This document shows, in pieces, positions 1 through 8,256 of a stretch of 64,000 nt of DNA; the stretch's first letter is position 1, and each line of letters begins with the position of its first letter. The position numbers were made by a program, and so were the translations under genes. The stretch spans positions 1 through 64,000 of the forward strand of contig JBAQTC010000009.1 of NCBI GenBank assembly GCA_049296795.1, given 5' to 3'. Origin of the DNA: CAXNKH01 sp049296795. Lineage in GTDB: Bacteria; Pseudomonadota; Gammaproteobacteria; Burkholderiales; Burkholderiaceae_C. The notes beneath the pieces were generated by a model. The model did no database searches. It was not told the DNA's origin and worked only from the letters and a program-made list of their open reading frames with translations.

Positions 1-109
1 TGGGCTGCTGCTGACTCCCAAGCCGGGTAAAGAAGTCCGGGCGTTCGCGCTCCATTTGCGACGCCCATTCCCGATTGTGGTCAAACAGGCTTTGTATCGA
101 GTTGCTCAT
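1..109 (-). CDS. can: Beta-carbonic anhydrase, N-terminal fragment (cut by window edge)
   Basis: Only the first 36 codons are in the window; the gene runs off the left edge. The N-terminus (MSNSIQSLFDHN, then RERPDFFTRL) matches the start of proteobacterial beta-class carbonic anhydrases, zinc enzymes that interconvert CO2 and bicarbonate in the cytoplasm. The zinc-binding Cys/Asp/His/Cys residues lie beyond the edge and cannot be checked. The ATG at 109-107 sits 25 bases downstream of the stop of the isovaleryl-CoA dehydrogenase gene on the same strand, so the two are probably co-transcribed. Bicarbonate is a substrate of the biotin carboxylase step that follows isovaleryl-CoA dehydrogenase in leucine breakdown, which would make the pairing sensible (inference). 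Confidence 0.75.
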   Translation of the reverse strand, partial: MSNSIQSLFDHNREWASQMERERPDFFTRLGSQQQP

Positions 110-134
110 GCCTGTATTTTCACCGACGCGCGGT

Positions 135-1310
135 TCAGGTTTGGGCATAAAGCTCGCGCCCGATCAACATCCGTCGGATTTCGCTGGTACCCGCACCTAT
201 TTCGTACAGCTTGGCATCGCGCCACAAGCGGCCTAAAGGGTAATCATTGGTGTAGCCGTTACCGCCAAATATCTGCACACCCTCGCCGGCCATCCAGGTG
301 GCTTTCTCAGCACACCACAAAATGACCGACGCGCAATCCTTGCGCACTTGGCGCACGTGTTCATCGCCCAATGAATCCAAATTCTTGGCCACCGTGTAAG
401 CGAAAGAGCGTCCGGCTTGCAAGGTGGTGTACAGGTCGGCCAACTTGCCTTGCATCAGCTGAAACTCGCCGATGCTTTGGCCAAACTGCTTGCGCTCGTG
501 AACATAGGGCAGGACGTTGTCCATCACGGCTTGCATGATGCCCAGTGGCCCGCCAGTGAGCACGGCGCGCTCGTAATCGAGCCCACTCATCAACACCTTG
601 GCGCCATGGTTGAGGCCACCCAGTATGTTTTCCTGCGGTACTTCGACGTTGTCAAACACCAGTTCACCGGTATGGCTGCCGCGCATTCCCAATTTGTCGA
701 GTTTTTGCGCCACCGAGAAGCCCTTCATACCTTTCTCGATCAGGAAAGCCGTGATGCCGCGGGCCCCAAGCTCGGGCTCACTCTTGGCATACACCACCAG
801 GGTGTCGGCATCGGGCCCGTTGGTGATCCACATTTTGCTGCCGTTGAGCAGGTAGTAGCCGCCGCGGTCCTGTGCTTTGAGCTTCATGCTCAATACATCG
901 CTGCCCGCGCCAGATTCGCTCATAGCCAGCGCGCCCACGTGTTCACCGCTGATGAGTTGCGGCAAGTATTTTTGCCTTTGCTCAGGCGTTCCGTTACGCC
1001 GAATTTGGTTTACGCACAGATTGCTGTGCGCGCCGTAGCTCAGTCCCACACTGGCAGAAGCACGCGAAATCTCCTCCATCGCCACCATATGTGCCAGGTA
1101 GCCCATGGCAGCGCCGCCATACTCTTCGCCCACCGTGATCCCCAGCAGTCCGAGCTCGCCCATCTTGCGCCACAAGTCCATCGGAAACTGGTCGTTGCGA
1201 TCAATTTCAGCTGCGCGTGGAGCAATTTCAATTTGGGCAAAATCCCGCACCGCCTCACGTAGCGAATCGACCTCGGAACCGAGTTGAAAATCTAAACCGT
1301 TCATCAGCAT
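135..1310 (-). CDS. ivd: Isovaleryl-CoA dehydrogenase
   Basis: FAD-dependent acyl-CoA dehydrogenase that oxidises isovaleryl-CoA to 3-methylcrotonyl-CoA in leucine degradation and passes electrons to ETF. The 391-residue product has the acyl-CoA dehydrogenase order: helical N-domain, the flavin-binding segment MSESGAGSD (about 130-138), then the C-terminal helical domain. A Glu at about 247 in LDYERAV occupies the catalytic-base position that marks isovaleryl-CoA dehydrogenases, as opposed to the C-terminal Glu of short- and medium-chain enzymes. The C-terminus YEIGAGTSEIRRMLIGREL is typical. The frame stays open up to an ATG at 1355, but homologues start near MLMNGLDFQL, so I chose 1310 (ATG at 1304 is also possible). 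It lies upstream of carbonic anhydrase on the same strand and divergent from the metallo-hydrolase. Confidence 0.93.
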   Translation of the reverse strand: MLMNGLDFQLGSEVDSLREAVRDFAQIEIAPRAAEIDRNDQFPMDLWRKMGELGLLGITVGEEYGGAAMGYLAHMVAMEEISRASASVGLSYGAHSNLCVNQIRRNGTPEQRQKYLPQLISGEHVGALAMSESGAGSDVLSMKLKAQDRGGYYLLNGSKMWITNGPDADTLVVYAKSEPELGARGITAFLIEKGMKGFSVAQKLDKLGMRGSHTGELVFDNVEVPQENILGGLNHGAKVLMSGLDYERAVLTGGPLGIMQAVMDNVLPYVHERKQFGQSIGEFQLMQGKLADLYTTLQAGRSFAYTVAKNLDSLGDEHVRQVRKDCASVILWCAEKATWMAGEGVQIFGGNGYTNDYPLGRLWRDAKLYEIGAGTSEIRRMLIGRELYAQT

Positions 1311-1384
1311 TTCAGGTGTTGGTGACTTGAGCCAAAGGTGACAGCCCCCAAACAAGAGGCCGCCTACAATGCCAGCACTTTACT

Positions 1385-2443
1385 ATGAACATCCTCGAAC
1401 GCCAGCTTCACTACCCTTTGGGCGACACCTTGCCCGAGCCCGGTACCACTTTGGAACTGGCGCCCGGCGTGAAGTGGATTCGCATGGCCCTGCCTTTTGC
1501 GCTAGACCACATCAACCTGTGGCTGCTGCGCGATGAGATCAATGGTGTGGCGGGCTGGAGTATTGTGGACTGCTGCATTTACCGCGAAGAGGCCAAAGCG
1601 CAGTGGGAGAAAATCTTTGCGACCCAGCTCGAAGGTCTGCCCATCCTGCGCGTGATCGTGACCCACATGCACCCCGACCATATCGGACTGGCTGATTGGT
1701 TGTGCCAACGTTGGCAGGTTTCAATGTGGATCAGCGCCACCGATTACCACCAAGCCTTCCTCAGCTCGCAAGGCATTCACGGCGTCATGGGCGGGTCCGA
1801 TTCGGCCAATTTCTTTGCTTTGCATGGCCTCAACGACCCCGACACCGTGGCCAAGATCAAGGCCCGGGCCAATTACTTTCCCACCTTGGTTCCCGCCGTC
1901 CCCTTGCACTTTGTCAGGATGATGGACGGAGACACTCTAAAAATTGGCGCTCGCAGCTGGAATTGCATCAGCGGCTACGGCCACGCGCCCGAGCACATTG
2001 CACTGTACTGCCCTGAGCTGCAAGTTCTGATTGGTGGCGACATGATGCTGCCGCGCATCTCCACCAACGTCAGCGTCTATGACGTCGAACCCGAGTCCAA
2101 CCCGCTGCTGCAATTTTTGAATTCGATTGACAAATTTCTGGCCCTGCCCGAAAACACCTTGACCCTGCCCTCACACGGCAAACCCTTCACCGGCTTGTAC
2201 CAGCGGATCGAGCAGCTGCATTCACATCACCGGGATCGTTTAGCCGAGGTATTAGAGGCCTGCCAGAGCCAAGCGCAGAGCGCTGCCGATGTACTGCCGG
2301 TATTGTTCAAACGCGCGCTTGATCTGCATCAAATCACTTTTGCCATGGGTGAATCAATCGCCCACCTGCATTACCTGTGGTTTGAAGGCCGACTTCAACG
2401 CCAACTCGATGCAGCCGGGGTTTACCGCTTTCGCGCAGTCTGA
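1385..2443 (+). CDS. Metallo-beta-lactamase-fold hydrolase
   Basis: A 352-residue member of the MBL-fold superfamily. It has the metal-binding signature HxHxDH at 94-99 (THMHPDHIG), a further His in GYGHAPEH and an Asp in LIGGDMM, giving a complete binuclear metal site. The substrate cannot be read from sequence; relatives in this glyoxalase-II-like group hydrolyse thioesters or related compounds. No signal peptide is visible, so it is probably cytoplasmic. It is transcribed divergently from ivd with a 74-base gap to the preferred ivd start, which must hold both promoters. No strong Shine-Dalgarno sequence precedes the ATG. A role in acyl-CoA housekeeping beside ivd is possible but only inferred from position. 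Confidence 0.88.
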   Translation: MNILERQLHYPLGDTLPEPGTTLELAPGVKWIRMALPFALDHINLWLLRDEINGVAGWSIVDCCIYREEAKAQWEKIFATQLEGLPILRVIVTHMHPDHIGLADWLCQRWQVSMWISATDYHQAFLSSQGIHGVMGGSDSANFFALHGLNDPDTVAKIKARANYFPTLVPAVPLHFVRMMDGDTLKIGARSWNCISGYGHAPEHIALYCPELQVLIGGDMMLPRISTNVSVYDVEPESNPLLQFLNSIDKFLALPENTLTLPSHGKPFTGLYQRIEQLHSHHRDRLAEVLEACQSQAQSAADVLPVLFKRALDLHQITFAMGESIAHLHYLWFEGRLQRQLDAAGVYRFRAV

Positions 2444-2966
2444 ACACTGTCCACAGCCTTGATTCTCGGCATGGTCAGACCACCGGCCCCGCCTACACCG
2501 GCAGTGTGCAACTGTAGTTTCATGCCAGCACACCAGCGCTAGGCGGGCGGCGTGGCTGTCCTTCTCCGGCTCAGCTCGCGGGCAAACTCATCAGGTGCTC
2601 ATGCCTTACTTCGTCCACCCTGCTACATAAGTTCAAACTCTGTAGCAACCGCGAAGCGAGCCTGCGCCTGCCAGCCCCACCACCCACCTCGAAGCATCCT
2701 TGCGTTCTGGCTGTTTGGACCTCATTTTTCATAGCCCGCACTACTGATCAGGCCGGCGGTGCGGGTGTCCGGGCGCAGGCCCGATTCGCGGTTGCTACAG
2801 CTCTCGTGGGCCTGGTGCGTCATTAACGCAGCAGCGCAGGTTCACTCATTCTGTCGCCCGCGAGCCTGGGCTGGAGAACGGGCACCCAATCCACCGGCCT
2901 GCGCCAACACTTGCGAATCCAATTGGGATTTTGTTGTATGCCAGCACGTGTCACGCATAAGGGAGA
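2444..2966. other. 523-base gene-free stretch
   Basis: Between the metallo-hydrolase and the convergent YgjP-like protease. Two short plus-strand frames (2552-2734, 2759-3001) have arginine-, proline- and serine-rich translations without recognisable domains and are not called. The stretch holds the long inverted repeat described at 2561-2878 and nothing else I can recognise. Confidence 0.6.
2561..2878. repeat. Long imperfect inverted repeat, about 320 bases
   Basis: Two pairs of arms share one centre near 2720. The outer pair 2561-2583 and 2856-2878 are near-reverse complements (both read TTCTCC, then CTCGCGGGC). The inner pair 2642-2668 and 2772-2798 match at 25 of 27 positions and begin GTAGCAACCGCGAA. 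Similarity weakens between the arms but does not vanish. This may be one giant palindrome or two diverged copies of an intergenic repeat in opposite orientation. No open frame, transposase or target-site duplication goes with it. Confidence 0.65.
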
Positions 2967-3854
2967 TCAAGAATCCCAGCGTGGCAACGTGTCGTCCTTG
3001 AGCTGGGAGCGCAACAAGGCGTAATCGGGAACAACCGATCCGACCGTGGCCCAAAACCGTGGGCTATGGTTCATCACCCGCAAGTGACTAAGTTCATGCG
3101 CCACCACGTAATCGATCACTTCGGGTTTGAAGTGAATCAATCGCCAGTTCAAACGAATCGAACCGTCACTGTGGGCGCTGCCCCAGCGGGTTCTCGCGTT
3201 GCTTAAACTCAGCTTGCGCCATTGCACTTGCAGTTGCGGCGCAAAGTGGTTGAGACGTTCGGTAAACAAGCTGTGGGCTTGGCGCAGCAACCAGCCCTGG
3301 ACCGCGTCACGAATCTGCTGGTCAATAGCACTGGGCGGAAGCCCTAGATGCAGGCTCAAGCCTTCGTTGCGCTGCAATTCGGCAGCAACGGTCCGTCTGT
3401 TGCGCCCTGGGCGCTGGTCGACCGCTTCCGGATCCAACAGCACGACCAAGGGCTCGCCCATGAAAGGCAGGCATACGCCATTCTTCCACTCAAGCTGATT
3501 CGCATCCAGCAAGCCCTTGCGTGCACGGCTCTGGGCCAGTTTTTTGACAATCCAGTCGGTTTTTTCCCGTAGCGCGTCTTCTACTTCGGCCAAAGTCACC
3601 CACTTGGGCGCGCTGACGACCAAGCCCTCGGGCCCGACCGAAAACCCGATGGTGCGCCGTTTGCCGCGCTTGAACGCATAAGCCACGCGGGACTGGCCCA
3701 ACAGCACTTCGCGGTTGGCACTGGGGTGCTGAAAATTCGCCCCAGCCATTGCCTCCTGCTGCGGCGCAGGCCCCGGAGCGGAAAAAAGGTCCAAAGTGAA
3801 CTGAAGCAGGTTTCGCTTGGAAGCAGCCGCAGCGTCGAGCCTGTCGGCCCTCAT
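2967..3854 (-). CDS. YgjP/SprT-like zinc metalloprotease (DUF45 family)
   Basis: A 295-residue protein. Its C-terminal third has the zinc-protease motif HELSH at 253-257 within VVAHELSHL, followed by NHSPRFW, where the His is the probable third ligand. Upstream of it is the RTRWGS...IRLNWRL segment typical of the YgjP (DUF45/COG1451) family. The N-terminal 45 residues are variable and poorly conserved. The family is cytoplasmic and its substrates are not well established. The ATG overlaps the plsC stop by four bases (ATGA), which suggests translational coupling at the end of a corC-lnt-glyQS-gmhB-plsC run. A later start is possible because the extreme N-terminus looks atypical. Confidence 0.88.
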   Translation of the reverse strand: MRADRLDAAAASKRNLLQFTLDLFSAPGPAPQQEAMAGANFQHPSANREVLLGQSRVAYAFKRGKRRTIGFSVGPEGLVVSAPKWVTLAEVEDALREKTDWIVKKLAQSRARKGLLDANQLEWKNGVCLPFMGEPLVVLLDPEAVDQRPGRNRRTVAAELQRNEGLSLHLGLPPSAIDQQIRDAVQGWLLRQAHSLFTERLNHFAPQLQVQWRKLSLSNARTRWGSAHSDGSIRLNWRLIHFKPEVIDYVVAHELSHLRVMNHSPRFWATVGSVVPDYALLRSQLKDDTLPRWDS

Positions 3855-4585
3855 CGATAAGCATCAGGGTCAAGCCTGTGCATCTCGTTCTCGATCCAAG
3901 TCTCCACCTCAAGCATCAATTCAACCGGGTCGCGTCCGATACTGGCAATCGGTTTGCCGATCGACACATCGACCACGCCGGGGTGTTTGATAAACGCTCG
4001 GCGCGGCCAGCATTTGGCCGAAGTCACCGCCACCGGAATGACCGGGGCGCCGGTTTGAACGGCCAAGCGCGTACCACCGGCTTTGTAAACGCCTTTTTCC
4101 CCGCGCGGGATGCGGGTGCCTTCGGGGAACATGATGACCCAGACGCCGCGCGCCAACAGCTCGCGACCTTGGTTAACGACCTTGCTGAAAGCGCGAGTGC
4201 TCTGCTTGCGGTCAATATGAATCATGTCCATCCGGGCCATGGACCAACCGAAAAACGGAATCAGGAGCAACTCTTTTTTAAAAACATAGGCCAGCGGATG
4301 CGGCATCAACGCGGGCATCAGCAAGGTCTCAAACGTGGACTGGTGCTTCATCAACAAAATCACCGGACTGGTCTTTCCAGACGGTAGATTCTCCATGCCG
4401 CTGACCCGGGTGCGAATGCCCAGAATGTAGCGCGCGCCCAGCACCGCGGCACGCAACCAGCCAGCCCCAATCCAGTACACCGGGTTGCCACGAACAAAAA
4501 CCGAAACCAGCATCAAGAACAGCGCCCACGGCACCACCGTCAGCAGCATCCACAGCAGGTGCAGGACCGAACGAATCAGAGCCAT
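3851..4585 (-). CDS. plsC: 1-acyl-sn-glycerol-3-phosphate acyltransferase
   Basis: Acylates lysophosphatidic acid at sn-2 to form phosphatidic acid at the inner membrane. The 244-residue product opens with a hydrophobic segment (about 7-30), then has acyltransferase motif I as KHQSTFE (81-86) and motif III as FPEGTRIPRG (153-162). Motif I is usually H(X4)D; here the acid is Glu (H81...E86), which I recall as common in betaproteobacterial homologues. It overlaps gmhB upstream by 10 bases and the YgjP-like gene downstream by four, so it sits inside one polycistron. GmhB (LPS core heptose), Lnt (lipoproteins) and PlsC (phospholipid) give the run an envelope theme. Confidence 0.92.
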   Translation of the reverse strand: MALIRSVLHLLWMLLTVVPWALFLMLVSVFVRGNPVYWIGAGWLRAAVLGARYILGIRTRVSGMENLPSGKTSPVILLMKHQSTFETLLMPALMPHPLAYVFKKELLLIPFFGWSMARMDMIHIDRKQSTRAFSKVVNQGRELLARGVWVIMFPEGTRIPRGEKGVYKAGGTRLAVQTGAPVIPVAVTSAKCWPRRAFIKHPGVVDVSIGKPIASIGRDPVELMLEVETWIENEMHRLDPDAYR

Positions 4586-5163
4586 CGTGGTTCGGCGCGC
4601 AGGGCTTCGTCGGGATCTGCCTGGGCCAGCAAGAATTCAGCGAAAGCCGCCAGATCTTCATGGACCAAGGTACCTAGCGGAAAGCTCTCAGGCAGTGCTT
4701 GACCGCGAAAAGCCTGGCCTTTTCCGGTGAGGACCAAATGGGGCTGGCAACCGACAATCGCACCGGCTTGCAGATCGCGCAGCGAGTCACCCACCACCGG
4801 CACGCCAACCAAGTCCACACCAAAACGTTCGCCAATCTGCTCAAACAGCCCCGACTTGGGTTTGCGGCAAGCACAGCCCTCATCCGCCGCATGGGGACAA
4901 TAAAAAATGGCATCGACTCGCCCCCCGACGGCCGCCAGCATCTTGTTCATTTTGGCGTGCATGGCATTGAGATCGGCCACACCAAACAAACCTCGACCCA
5001 GGCCAGACTGGTTGGTCGCGATCACCACATGCCAACCACCGTGGTTGAGTTGGGCAATGGCATGCAGGGCGCCGGGCAAGGGCAGCCACTCCTGCGGGCT
5101 TTTGATGTAGGCGTCACTGTCAACGTTGATGGTGCCGTCGCGATCGAGAATGACAAGTTTCAT
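4576..5163 (-). CDS. gmhB: D-glycero-beta-D-manno-heptose 1,7-bisphosphate 7-phosphatase
   Basis: HAD-superfamily phosphatase that removes the 7-phosphate of heptose bisphosphate on the way to ADP-heptose for the LPS inner core. The nucleophile motif DRDGT lies at 7-11, the threonine motif ATNQSG at 49-54, and a structural zinc site of GmhB type is visible as C89-P-H91...C97-A-C99. Length (195 residues) fits the family. The stop overlaps the plsC start by 10 bases, and glyS ends two bases upstream of the start codon. The zinc loop argues for GmhB over a histidinol phosphatase, which shares the fold. Confidence 0.92.
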   Translation of the reverse strand: MKLVILDRDGTINVDSDAYIKSPQEWLPLPGALHAIAQLNHGGWHVVIATNQSGLGRGLFGVADLNAMHAKMNKMLAAVGGRVDAIFYCPHAADEGCACRKPKSGLFEQIGERFGVDLVGVPVVGDSLRDLQAGAIVGCQPHLVLTGKGQAFRGQALPESFPLGTLVHEDLAAFAEFLLAQADPDEALRAEPRWL

Positions 5164-5164
5164 A

Positions 5165-7285
5165 CTAGGCCGCCAGGCGTGAAAGATCGGCCACCCGGTT
5201 CATCGCCAAGTGCAAGGACTTGAGCAGTCCTTGTCGGTTCAGGCGCAAATCCATGGCTTCGGCATTGACCATCACGGCGTCAAAGAAAGCGTCAACCGGT
5301 TCGCGCAAAGTAGCCAGTGTTTGCAGGTGAGCGCTGTAATCACCCACCTCAAACTGCGCATTGGCCTGCGGGACCAGGGACTGCAGGGCGGCGTACAACG
5401 CCAGTTCAGCCGGTTCTTTAAGCAAGCTGGTGCTGACGTGCGGATCCACCGCTTCTGCTTTCTTCAAAATATTGCTGATGCGCTTATTGGCTGCGGCCAG
5501 TGCCTGACTTTCGCTCAACGCCGCAAACGCACGCACCGCGGCCAGACGCTGGCCCACTTCGCCGAGGCGTTGTGGTTGCAGCGCCAGCACGGCATCGACT
5601 TCCTTGGCGCTGTAACCCTGTTCGCGCAGCGCACCGGCCAGACGCTCGAACACAAAGTCAGTCAATGCAGCCGAAGGATCTTTGATTTTGTCCCCAAAAA
5701 CCAGCGCTGCGTTGTGCAGCAAGTCGCTCAGATTGAGGGGCAGGTTCAACTCGACCAGCATTCGGATCACGCCCAATGCGTGACGGCGCAAGGCAAATGG
5801 GTCTTTGTCGCCAGTTGGCAGGTTGCCAACACCGAACAGCCCCACCAAGGTCTCGAGTTTGTCCGCCAACGCAACGGCGACCCCGGTCATATTGCGCGGC
5901 AAGGCATCGCCGGCAAAACGCGGTCGGTAATGGTCCTCAATGGCCAGCGCGACGTCCTCTGACAGCCCGTCATGACGGGCATAGTAGCCGCCCATAATGC
6001 CTTGGAGTTCCGGGAACTCACCCACCATATCGGTCAACAAATCGGTCTTGGCCAATGTTGCGGCGCTGACTGCGGCTTGCGCCAACTCGGCTCCGCCGAG
6101 CTCTAAGGCAATGGCCTGGGACATCTGTCGCACACGTTGGCTGCGCTCGCCTTGGCTACCCAATTTGTTGTGATAAACCACTTTATCCAGGCCCGCCACC
6201 CGCGAAGCCAAACTCTTCTTGCGGTCTTGATTGAAAAAGAACTGCGCGTCGGCCAAGCGCGGACGCACCACCCGTTCATTGCCCTCAATCACGGCGCTAG
6301 CGTCAGCCGGGTTGATGTTGCTCACCACCAGGAACTGGTTGCTCAGCTTGCCGCTGGCATCGAGCAGCGGGAAGTACTTCTGATTGGCCTTCATGGTGAG
6401 AATCATGCACTCCTGGGGCACCTCCAGAAATTCTTTCTCAAATTCACAGACCAGCACGTTCGGCCGCTCCACCAAACCGGTGACTTCATCGAGCAACGCC
6501 TCATCCTCAATCACCTGCACGCCAGAACCAATTTTCTGAGCCGCTGCAGCCAATTGCCGCGCAATTTCGGTGCGTCGCTGATCAAAACTGGCAATCACAG
6601 CGCCGCGCTGTTGCAGGGCACTGGCGTAGCTGTCAGCGTCTGGCAAGTCAATCGGATCGACCAGAGCTTCAAACCGGTGGCCGCGCGTACTGTTACCAGC
6701 TTGCAGGCCCAGCGCCTGAACTGCCACCACCTCAGGGCCATGCAGAGCCACCAGACCGTGCGCCGGGCGTATGAAGTGCACACTGCTCCACCCTGGGTGG
6801 TCGCAATGGCTTTCCAACTGGTAACTCATTACCTTAGGAATCGGCAGTTTGGCAATGGCTTCGTGCAGGGCTTTTTGCAAACCATCAGCCAACCCGATGC
6901 CGGTGACGGTGCTCTCATAAAACAGCGTCTCGGCCTTGCCGTCGATGACCCGCTTGATATCGGGAATCACACTGGCATCGGCACCCAAGGCTTGCAGTTT
7001 TTTCAGCAGCGCTGGTGTGGCGTTTCCCGCCGCGTCCAAGCCCACACTGAGCGGCATGAGTTTTTGCGACACCGTTTTGTCGGCCGCCTGTGCAGCCACA
7101 CCGGTGATGTGCGCGGCCAGACGGCGCGGCGAAGCGTAAGGCGTGAGTTGTGAGGCTGGCGTTGTCAAGCCTTGGTTTTTCAACTGCTCAAAGAGAACCC
7201 CGGAAAAAGCTTCGCCCAGTTTTTTCAAAGCTTTGGGGGGTAACTCTTCAACAAACAATTCAACGAGAAGATTTTGGGTAGTCAT
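5165..7285 (-). CDS. glyS: Glycyl-tRNA synthetase beta subunit
   Basis: Beta chain of the bacterial alpha2-beta2 glycyl-tRNA synthetase, needed for tRNA recognition and full charging activity. The product is 706 residues, close to family length, and begins with the standard LLVELFVEELPPKALK. Further family landmarks are YASPRRLA, a PALLKKL-containing segment, PLLDASGKLSNQFLVVSN and a C-terminal anticodon-binding-like domain. It follows glyQ on the same strand after 56 bases that contain a stem-loop (7301-7333). gmhB follows two bases after its stop. Confidence 0.97.
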   Translation of the reverse strand: MTTQNLLVELFVEELPPKALKKLGEAFSGVLFEQLKNQGLTTPASQLTPYASPRRLAAHITGVAAQAADKTVSQKLMPLSVGLDAAGNATPALLKKLQALGADASVIPDIKRVIDGKAETLFYESTVTGIGLADGLQKALHEAIAKLPIPKVMSYQLESHCDHPGWSSVHFIRPAHGLVALHGPEVVAVQALGLQAGNSTRGHRFEALVDPIDLPDADSYASALQQRGAVIASFDQRRTEIARQLAAAAQKIGSGVQVIEDEALLDEVTGLVERPNVLVCEFEKEFLEVPQECMILTMKANQKYFPLLDASGKLSNQFLVVSNINPADASAVIEGNERVVRPRLADAQFFFNQDRKKSLASRVAGLDKVVYHNKLGSQGERSQRVRQMSQAIALELGGAELAQAAVSAATLAKTDLLTDMVGEFPELQGIMGGYYARHDGLSEDVALAIEDHYRPRFAGDALPRNMTGVAVALADKLETLVGLFGVGNLPTGDKDPFALRRHALGVIRMLVELNLPLNLSDLLHNAALVFGDKIKDPSAALTDFVFERLAGALREQGYSAKEVDAVLALQPQRLGEVGQRLAAVRAFAALSESQALAAANKRISNILKKAEAVDPHVSTSLLKEPAELALYAALQSLVPQANAQFEVGDYSAHLQTLATLREPVDAFFDAVMVNAEAMDLRLNRQGLLKSLHLAMNRVADLSRLAA

Positions 7286-7300
7286 AACATTAATTCGTTG

Positions 7301-7333
7301 AGGACAGGGCTACGCTGCGCTACGGCCTGTCCT
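7301..7333. repeat. Stem-loop between glyQ and glyS
   Basis: Arms AGGACAGG (7301-7308) and CCTGTCCT (7326-7333) are perfect reverse complements around a 17-base loop that itself contains the short direct repeat GCTACG. It lies in the only sizeable gap of the run. No U-tract follows on the minus strand, so it is not a good terminator. It could be a processing or mRNA-stability element, or a small REP-like repeat. Confidence 0.5.
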
Positions 7334-7341
7334 GCAAAATA

Positions 7342-8247
7342 TCAAGGAATTTTCTTCGTCATTTGTTGGGCCCACTCGCGCGGCGCCATCGGGAACCCCA
7401 ATCGCTCACGGCTCTCGAAATAGCTCTGCGCCACAGCACGGGCCAAATTGCGGATGCGGCCGATATAGGCGGCGCGCTCGGTCACCGAAATCGCGCCGCG
7501 GGCATCGAGCAAATTAAAGCTGTGCGCACACTTGAGTACTTGTTCGTAAGCCGGCAACGCCAGCTGCACGCCAATCAAGTGCTGCGCCTGCTTTTCATGC
7601 GCGCTGAAAGCAGTAAACAGGAAATCCGCATCGCTGTGTTCGAAGTTGTAAGTCGACTGCTCGACTTCGTTTTGTTTGTAAACGTCGCCATAGCTCAAGC
7701 CTTCGGTCCATTGCAGCTTGTAGACATTGTCAACGCCTTGCAAGTACATGGCGAGTCGCTCCAGGCCATAAGTGATTTCACCGGTGATGGGCCGGCAGTC
7801 GATGCCGCCAACTTGCTGGAAGTAAGTGAACTGGGTCACTTCCATGCCATTGAGCCAGACCTCCCAACCCAGGCCCCAGGCACCCAGCGTCGGGTTTTCC
7901 CAATCGTCTTCAACAAACCGGATGTCATTTTTCTTCAAATCAAAACCCAGCGCAGCCAGCGAGCCCAGGTAAAGCTCCAAAATATTGCTGGGCGCGGGCT
8001 TCAGAACCACTTGGTACTGGTAGTAATGCTGTAACCGGTTCGGGTTCTCGCCATAACGACCGTCTTTCGGACGCCGGCTTGGCTGGACGTAAGCCGCTTT
8101 CCAAGGCTCCGGGCCGATGGCTCTCAAAAACGTAGCGGTGTGCGATGTGCCAGCACCCACTTCCATGTCGATGGGCTGCAATAAGGCACAGCCTTGCTCG
8201 GCCCAATAGGACTGCAATTTGAGAATGATTTGTTGGAAACTCAGCAT
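7342..8247 (-). CDS. glyQ: Glycyl-tRNA synthetase alpha subunit
   Basis: Catalytic alpha chain of the tetrameric glycyl-tRNA synthetase. The 301-residue product is near full family length and carries the invariant stretches LQPIDMEVGAGTSHTATFLR, WKAAYVQPSRRP and RYGENPNRLQHYYQYQV, which form the class II active site. It ends in a lysine-rich tail. It starts 10 bases downstream of the lnt stop and is followed by glyS. Standard gene pair; nothing odd. Confidence 0.98.
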   Translation of the reverse strand: MLSFQQIILKLQSYWAEQGCALLQPIDMEVGAGTSHTATFLRAIGPEPWKAAYVQPSRRPKDGRYGENPNRLQHYYQYQVVLKPAPSNILELYLGSLAALGFDLKKNDIRFVEDDWENPTLGAWGLGWEVWLNGMEVTQFTYFQQVGGIDCRPITGEITYGLERLAMYLQGVDNVYKLQWTEGLSYGDVYKQNEVEQSTYNFEHSDADFLFTAFSAHEKQAQHLIGVQLALPAYEQVLKCAHSFNLLDARGAISVTERAAYIGRIRNLARAVAQSYFESRERLGFPMAPREWAQQMTKKIP

Positions 8248-8256
8248 GGTCCGATT

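Noticed and set aside
417..1262. 281-codon plus-strand frame opposite ivd
   Set aside because: ivd is firmly identified on the other strand by its catalytic Glu and flavin-binding residues.
2552..3001. Two short plus-strand frames in the 2.4-3.0 kb gap
   Set aside because: Arg/Pro/Ser-rich translations with no domain, and they lie across the palindrome arms; more likely non-coding.
6137..7153. 338-codon plus-strand frame opposite glyS
   Set aside because: Antisense shadow of the well-supported glyS; His/Gln-rich, typical of reverse-strand reading of GC-rich genes.
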